Shown here piece by piece: positions 60,642 to 64,000 of a stretch of 64,000 bases of DNA. Position 1 is the stretch's first letter, and each line of letters starts with the position of its first letter. Source of the stretch: Mycolicibacterium mucogenicum DSM 44124. Lineage in GTDB: Bacteria > Actinomycetota > Actinomycetes > Mycobacteriales > Mycobacteriaceae. The position numbers and the translations under genes are program-made. Under the pieces are notes generated by a model. The model ran no database searches. It saw only the letters and a list, made by a program, of their open reading frames with translations, and had not been told where the DNA came from. The stretch spans positions 2,480,001 through 2,544,000 of the forward strand of contig NZ_CP062008.1 of NCBI RefSeq assembly GCF_005670685.2, read 5' to 3'.

Positions 60642-61238
60642 ATGGCAGTGGCGTTCACTTCTGAGGAGAAGGACCGCATAGCGCGCACATTGGTCGATGC
60701 GGCCGAGCGGTTGTTCGGCACGCAGGGCCTCAAGAAGACGTCGTTGGACGAACTCGTCCAGCCGGCGGGGATCGCCAAGGGCAGCTTCTATGCGTTCTTC
60801 GACTCGAAGGAGTCGCTCTATCTCGAGGTGATGCTGCGGCGGGCGCCTCTGGTGGGAGCTCGGCTTGCCGAGGCGCTGGGTCGGCCCGTCGATGAGGAGA
60901 ACCTCGTTCACCTCATGCATGCCATCACCGACGTGCTCGTCGACGATCCCTTCTATCGGAGGCTGCTGAGCCATGGCGACGAACTGACGGCGGTCACCCG
61001 CCGCGTCGGGCCCGAGCAGCTCGCGCGCGTCATGCCGCAGATCGTCAGCCCGGTGCTCGACTATCTCGCGGCCGGCCAGCGCGACGGCGTCCTGGTCGAC
61101 GACATCGCGCCGGAGGCCCTTCTGGGCGTCATACGGACCGTCGGTCTGGTGGTGATGAACCGCGACCGGTTCGGCGCCGGATACGACGACGTGCTCGAGG
61201 CGACCATCCGAACACTGGCGAGGGGAATGCTGCGGTGA
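60642..61238 (+). CDS. TetR-family transcriptional regulator
   Basis: The 198-residue protein has the TetR DNA-binding domain: IARTLVDAAERLFGTQGLKKTSLDEL, then the HTH AGIAKGSFYAFFDSKESLYLEV (about 36-57). The variable ligand domain is helical (LMHAITDVLVDDPFYRRLL and onward). The ATG lies after AAAGGAG. It is the first gene of an operon: its stop overlaps the GTG start of the DUF6653 gene (GTGA). A large inverted repeat at its promoter suggests self-regulation and control of that partner. Inducer unknown. Confidence 0.92.
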   Translation: MAVAFTSEEKDRIARTLVDAAERLFGTQGLKKTSLDELVQPAGIAKGSFYAFFDSKESLYLEVMLRRAPLVGARLAEALGRPVDEENLVHLMHAITDVLVDDPFYRRLLSHGDELTAVTRRVGPEQLARVMPQIVSPVLDYLAAGQRDGVLVDDIAPEALLGVIRTVGLVVMNRDRFGAGYDDVLEATIRTLARGMLR

Positions 61239-61714
61239 AGCTATTGGACAAGTACGCGCGCGCTGCCGGCATGAGCGACGAGGCCTGGCGGCGCCACGCC
61301 AACCCGTGGAGCGTTTGGACGCGATTCGCGGCCATCCCGCTGATGCTGCTGGCGATCTGGAGCCGCGTCTGGATCGGCGGGTGGGCCCTCGTGCCCGTCG
61401 GCGTCGTCGTCCTGTGGCTGTGGTGGAACCCGCATGCGTTCGCGCCCGTCGACAAGCCGGTCGCCTGGTCCTCCCGCGGCATCTACGGCGAGCGGCTGTG
61501 GATGCAGGACCGGTCGTGCATGCCGGCGGGTTTCGCTGTCGTCCAAAGAATTTGGGTCGTCGGCGCGGTGGGCGGGGCCGTGCTGCTGATCTGGGGACTC
61601 GTGGCACTGCTCATCTGGCCGACGGTGTTCGGCGCCGTCCTCGTGGTCTACGGGCAGCTGTGGCGGATCGACCGGCTGGGCATCTTCTATGACGAGGTCA
61701 CCGCCGGTCGGTGA
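61235..61714 (+). CDS. DUF6653-like membrane protein
   Basis: A membrane protein of 159 residues with four helices in two pairs: FAAIPLMLLAIWSRVWIGGWALVPVGVVVLWLWW (about 31-64) and IWVVGAVGGAVLLIWGLVALLIWPTVFGAVLVVY (about 106-139). Between them lies a conserved cytosolic loop (FAPVDKPVAWSSRGIYGERLW). The N-terminus SDEAWRRHANPWSVWTR and this loop resemble DUF6653. The GTG start overlaps the TetR stop. The protein is probably the main target of the TetR regulator. Function unknown. Confidence 0.78.
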   Translation: MKLLDKYARAAGMSDEAWRRHANPWSVWTRFAAIPLMLLAIWSRVWIGGWALVPVGVVVLWLWWNPHAFAPVDKPVAWSSRGIYGERLWMQDRSCMPAGFAVVQRIWVVGAVGGAVLLIWGLVALLIWPTVFGAVLVVYGQLWRIDRLGIFYDEVTAGR

Positions 61715-61773
61715 CCGGACTCTTTTACCTCGTTTCGGCATCGCGTGGGGGAGCGCCGCGCGAGAATGTGTCG

Positions 61774-61986
61774 ATGCGCGAGTTCAGCGAAGAGCGAGCG
61801 ATCAGCGAAGTCGTGGCACGCCTGGCGGCGCGCTATCCGTCACTTGATCCCGCGCAGATCGCCACCGCGGTTCGGCGCGCACACGAAGGCTTCGCATCGT
61901 GCACGGTGCGGGATTTCGTGCCTCTTCTTGTCGAGCGACACGTCCGTGAGGAACTGGATGAAGGCCTGCGGGCCGCCGCGGTCTGA
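61774..61986 (+). CDS. Small three-helix-bundle protein
   Basis: The 70-residue cytoplasmic protein is all helical: EERAISEVVARLAARYPSLD, PAQIATAVRRAHEGFASC and VRDFVPLLVERHVREELDEG. It resembles the small three-helix-bundle dimerisation proteins common in actinobacteria. The ATG has a weak ribosome site. A GTG at 61711 overlapping the DUF6653 stop would add 21 residues and put it in the TetR operon; the choice is open. Function unknown. Confidence 0.65.
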   Translation: MREFSEERAISEVVARLAARYPSLDPAQIATAVRRAHEGFASCTVRDFVPLLVERHVREELDEGLRAAAV

Positions 61987-62007
61987 GGCCTCTCCGGTCA
62001 GCTCTGT

Positions 62008-62199
62008 TCAGCCCTCGCAGGCGATGCCGTCGCCATCGCGGTCCTGGGATGCCTTGTAGTCGGGATCACCCTGCGGGATGTTGTACCGACCATCGGCATG
62101 GGCTGCCGAACAGTTCTTGTACCCGGATGCCTGCGCGGCGGGGGCGATGGCCACGCCGGCGGAGGTGATCAGGGCAGCAACGATCAACGCACGCAACAT
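62008..62199 (-). CDS. Secreted excalibur calcium-binding-domain protein
   Basis: The 63-residue protein has a signal peptide (MLRALIVAALITSAGVAIAP, cut near AQASG). The mature ~38 residues are one excalibur domain: NCSAAHADG, and the EF-hand-like loop DRDGDGIACEG. The two cysteines should form a disulfide. The domain is found in secreted bacterial nucleases and wall proteins and is proposed to bind calcium. The ATG follows CCGAGG. Confidence 0.85.
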   Translation of the reverse strand: MLRALIVAALITSAGVAIAPAAQASGYKNCSAAHADGRYNIPQGDPDYKASQDRDGDGIACEG

Positions 62200-62349
62200 T
62201 TCGACCTCGGAGAGTTAGCTCGGTTCGGCAATATGCCGATATTGCGAGATTGACGCTACCGTCATCGCCACTGGCCTGTACGTGAATTCGAGAAAAAACA
62301 GCGCGATGGTACGAATATATTGCGGGTTGCTGGTTGTGGGTAAAAAGAA

Positions 62350-62373
62350 AGGCCCGGTTCGAAAACCGGGCCT
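62350..62373 (-). terminator. Intrinsic terminator of the tRNA operon
   Basis: AGGCCCGGTT-CGAA-AACCGGGCCT is a perfect 10-bp stem with a tetraloop, followed on the minus strand by TTCTTTTTA. It lies 13 bp after the tRNA-Val. Confidence 0.92.
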
Positions 62374-62385
62374 GTCGTGAAACTC

Positions 62386-62460
62386 TGGTGCGCGATACTG
62401 GGATTGAACCAGTGACCTCTTCCGTGTCAGGGAAGCGCTCTCCCGCTGAGCTAATCGCGC
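62386..62460 (-). tRNA. tRNA-Val (GAC)
   Basis: The minus strand folds as a cloverleaf: acceptor GCGCGAT/ATCGCGC, D-loop GCTCAGCGGGAGAGC, anticodon loop CTGACAC with GAC, T-loop TTCAATC, discriminator A and encoded CCA (62386-62388). It is the last gene of the three-tRNA operon. Confidence 0.95.
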
Positions 62461-62474
62461 CGGGTTGAAACTTT

Positions 62475-62548
62475 TGGAGGTGGAGACGGGAATCGAACCC
62501 GTGTGCACGGCTTTGCAGGCCGTTGCCTCACCACTCGGCCACTCCACC
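62475..62548 (-). tRNA. tRNA-Cys (GCA)
   Basis: The cloverleaf has acceptor GGTGGAG/CTCCACC, anticodon loop CTGCAAA (GCA), T-loop TTCGATT, the U discriminator typical of tRNA-Cys, and encoded CCA. It is the middle gene of the operon. Confidence 0.95.
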
Positions 62549-62576
62549 ACTGGGGCTGATGCCATTCGCACCTTCG

Positions 62577-62649
62577 AGCGGATGACGGGATTCGAACCCG
62601 CGACCCTCACCTTGGCAAGGTGATGCGCTACCAACTGCGCTACATCCGC
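62577..62649 (-). tRNA. tRNA-Gly (GCC)
   Basis: The cloverleaf has acceptor GCGGATG/CATCCGC, anticodon loop TTGCCAA (GCC), T-loop TTCGAAT and discriminator U. No CCA is encoded (CGA follows), unlike the other two tRNAs of this operon. It is the first gene of the operon. Confidence 0.95.
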
Positions 62650-62691
62650 GTTTCGCTTCGGTTGAACTTTGTTCGTCCGTTGCGATGCAAG

Positions 62692-62721
62692 ACATTAGTG
62701 CACGAATGCGAGCAGATACAA
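62692..62721 (-). promoter_or_regulatory. Promoter of the tRNA-Gly-Cys-Val operon
   Basis: On the minus strand TTGTAT, 18 nt and TAATGT form a good promoter, about 43 nt upstream of the tRNA-Gly 5' end. Confidence 0.6.
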
Positions 62722-62898
62722 ATCGCGTGAAAACCGCTGGTAAACGGGCTGGTTCGTGGAGGTGACGGCGTCTTGGCCGGTGTTTCGGGCGTTGTGTCCC
62801 GTGACTCCTGAGGCGGCGCGGTGGTGGGTTTGGGTGGCCGGGACGGGTGCCGCCCGACGCCGGCGGGGCGCGATTCCCGTTCGGGTCGGGGGACGTGT

Positions 62899-62904
62899 TA
62901 GTGT
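62899..62904 (+). promoter_or_regulatory. -10 element of tRNA-Val (CAC)
   Basis: TAGTGT lies 35 nt upstream of the tRNA 5' end. The rest of 62650-62939 contains no gene on either strand. Confidence 0.45.
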
Positions 62905-62939
62905 CTGTCGTCGCACCGATCCGGTCGGTGAGATTCCCC

Positions 62940-63014
62940 GGTCTCGTAGCTCAGGGGGAGAGCGTCCGCCTCACACGCGGAAGGTCACTGGTTCGATCCC
63001 AGTCGGGACCACCA
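62940..63014 (+). tRNA. tRNA-Val (CAC)
   Basis: The cloverleaf has acceptor GGTCTCG/CGGGACC (one G-T pair), D-loop GCTCAGGGGGAGAGC, anticodon loop CTCACAC (CAC), T-loop TTCGATC, discriminator A and encoded CCA. Together with the GAC tRNA it provides two valine isoacceptors in one locus. Confidence 0.95.
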
Positions 63015-63027
63015 CACAATCCCACCG

Positions 63028-63765
63028 TCACGCGTCGTCGGGCATGACGGTTTCCCACTGCACGAACGGTTCCAGATTCACGCTGGCGGCCAGCTTGATC
63101 GAGGCGGCATTGTCCAGCTGGCAGCGGTATTGCGGCTCGAATCCTTGCGTGAGCGCGTAGCGAAACATCTCACGCACCAATGACTTTGCGTGTCCTCGGC
63201 CTCGTACGGAGCCTAGGGTCAGCACTCCGATGTCGGCCAACGGAAACACGTCGTCCCACGGATACACGCTGCCGATACTCACAAGACGTCCGCGCTCGTC
63301 GAACGCGCCGAACACCGCCCAGTGGTCGAGTTCGACGTACGCGCCGTCCCAGTCCTCTTCGGGGACAGCCGCTTTGAACGACGCAAAGATGTCGGCGTCG
63401 CGATCGGTCAGCGGCCGGACGTTGATTGCTCCGGTGTCGCCGAGAATGTCGGCGGCCGCCGATTCTGAGAGATAAAACACATTGTCGGCGCCGTTCAGTA
63501 CGACGCCCTGGGTGGCCAGTGCGGCTCTGATGTCGGCCTCGGTCGGATTGTCGAGTGCGGCAATGTCATTGGTCAGCACATCGGCGACGGCGGAGCTCAC
63601 GGCGATCGACACGCGGTCGTCGTCGGCGGTCCGCAGGATGGCGGCGCGTTCGTCGTGCTGCAGGTCCGGGTTGACGTTGATCGTCAGGTTTTTGTTGCGG
63701 TGCAACGTTTTTCCGCTGAACGCGGCGGTCCAGTAGTCGGTGATGACCGGCGAGAAGTCGGGCAC
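63028..63765 (-). CDS. GNAT-family acetyltransferase
   Basis: The protein of 245 residues starts at a GTG with AGGAG 7 nt upstream; an ATG further upstream in frame would overlap the divergent PPE gene. The N-terminal half resembles the regulatory part of GCN5-like proteins (YWTAAFSGKTLHRNKNLTI). The C-terminal GNAT domain has LVSIGSVYPWDDVFPLADIGVLT, the acetyl-CoA loop VRGRGHAKSLVREMFRYA (about 193-210) and the terminal YRCQLDNAASIKLAASVNLEPF. Substrate unknown. An inverted repeat (63795-63808) sits just upstream. Confidence 0.82.
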   Translation of the reverse strand: MPDFSPVITDYWTAAFSGKTLHRNKNLTINVNPDLQHDERAAILRTADDDRVSIAVSSAVADVLTNDIAALDNPTEADIRAALATQGVVLNGADNVFYLSESAAADILGDTGAINVRPLTDRDADIFASFKAAVPEEDWDGAYVELDHWAVFGAFDERGRLVSIGSVYPWDDVFPLADIGVLTLGSVRGRGHAKSLVREMFRYALTQGFEPQYRCQLDNAASIKLAASVNLEPFVQWETVMPDDA

Positions 63766-63794
63766 GGATGAACTCCTGGGGACGCTGGCGGGTT

Positions 63795-63808
63795 GACCTA
63801 GGTAGGTC
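63795..63808 (-). promoter_or_regulatory. Inverted repeat upstream of the GNAT gene
   Basis: GACCTA-GG-TAGGTC is a perfect 6-bp inverted repeat 30 bp upstream of the GTG start, a possible operator. Confidence 0.4.
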
Positions 63809-63875
63809 GCATCCTTCAGAGCCCTCGTCCGTTCGGCAACGCATTTTCTTGCGCCACGCAACCGGGCTGCTACCT

Positions 63876-63896
63876 TAATGAACATAGTTTTCATTA
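63876..63896 (+). promoter_or_regulatory. Zur (FurB)-like palindrome before the PPE gene
   Basis: TAATGA-ACATAGTTT-TCATTA is an AT-rich inverted repeat whose core TGAACATAGTTTTCA agrees at 12 of 15 positions with the TGAAAATCATTTTCA type of mycobacterial Zur box. It lies 26 bp before the PPE start. Zinc-controlled PPE genes next to or like those of ESX-3 are known. Confidence 0.5.
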
Positions 63897-63921
63897 CCGT
63901 TAACGGAGCGGGGGATGCGTG

Positions 63922-64000
63922 ATGGCAATGCCGGTGTGGATGGCGTCGCCGCCAGAGGTGCATTCGGCATTGCTCGGCAGCGGTCCGGGTCCGGGCCCAC
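63922..64000 (+). CDS. PPE family protein, N-terminus (continues past the window)
   Basis: The last 79 bases encode [20 protein letters not shown] followed by GPGPGP. This is the opening of PPE proteins of the group represented by PPE3 and PPE4, with PPE at residues 10-12. Such proteins pair with PE partners and leave the cell through type VII secretion, and some are made only at low zinc or iron. The ATG (a GTG directly before it is in frame) follows GGAGCGGGGG. The rest of the protein is outside the window, so subgroup and partner cannot be determined. Confidence 0.88.
   Translation, partial: MAMPVWMASPPEVHSALLGSGPGPGP

Noticed and set aside
62215..62634. A 139-codon minus-strand frame over the tRNA operon
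   Set aside because: It runs through three tRNA genes and the terminator, so the open frame is coincidental.
62386..63014. tRNA cluster considered as a phage or island attachment site
   Set aside because: The tRNAs are intact and flanked by ordinary genes; no partial duplicate of a tRNA 3' end was found in the window.

Overview
The window is high-GC actinobacterial DNA that reads as a mycobacterial chromosome, most likely a fast-growing Mycolicibacterium-type species. The evidence is the gene content (IdeR, SigA and SigB, AftC, a PPE protein, LpqH-like and MPT63-like exported proteins, ClpC2, coproporphyrin-type haem genes) and the gene order. From memory, that order follows the M. tuberculosis stretch from hflX (Rv2725c) to clpC2 (Rv2667), with local losses (no echA15) and insertions (acyl-CoA dehydrogenase, LGFP protein, tandem phosphatases, NhaA, iron-transporter operon). 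No insertion sequence, prophage or CRISPR array is visible, so this is largely core chromosome.

Layout. 1-7.4 kb: end of hflX, an exported PE-PPE-domain hydrolase, a DEAD-box helicase, an acyl-CoA dehydrogenase behind two adjacent inverted repeats, and a membrane-anchored LGFP-repeat protein. 7.4-9.5 kb: the DNA-damage and dNTP block lexA / LysM protein (ChiZ-like) / nrdR. The lexA-chiZ gap carries a LexA box, a perfect PafBC-type promoter match and a run of degenerate LexA sites. 9.5-19.6 kb: alpha/beta hydrolase, PAC2 protein, lipoprotein protease, sthA, DUF4192, ideR, sigB (with an ECF-type promoter and a strong terminator) and small conserved proteins. 19.7-23 kb: tandem exported histidine phosphatases with lysine/alanine-rich tails; the second copy appears to start at ATT. 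23-29.5 kb: DinB-like protein, small cysteine-rich exported protein, sigA, ppgK, suhB, cei, DUF4193, DUF3093, dut. A canonical CRP site lies between cei and the DUF4193 gene.

29.5-38.2 kb: DUF3710, hydrolase, OB-fold protein with an ECF-type promoter, DUF3159, the TrkA-like pair ceoC/ceoB divergent from a KimA-like potassium permease, an RNA methyltransferase and nhaA. This is a cation-homeostasis neighbourhood. 38.2-48.2 kb: dxs, a two-gene membrane locus, a dehalogenase-like hydrolase, an LpqH-like lipoprotein, an RNase D-like protein, DUF3000, and the haem operon hemE-hemY-hemQ. 48.2-55.3 kb: a long minus-strand cluster ribD-like, a lipoprotein hydrolase whose nucleophile position is glycine, aftC, msrB, a ferritin-like/VIT1 iron transporter, DUF2252 and DUF1003. 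55.3-60.1 kb: zapE, GNAT, MPT63-like protein, clpC2 with two operator palindromes, DedA and two small exported proteins.

60.1-64 kb: a gene-poor stretch, a TetR-DUF6653 operon with its own operator, small proteins, a minus-strand tRNA-Gly/Cys/Val operon with an intrinsic terminator, a plus-strand tRNA-Val, a GNAT protein, and at the window end the start of a PPE gene with a Zur-like palindrome upstream. Several genes (cei, dut, dxs, zapE, the lipoprotein hydrolase) have a TANNNT -10 element only 6-8 nt before the start codon, the pattern of leaderless mycobacterial mRNAs.
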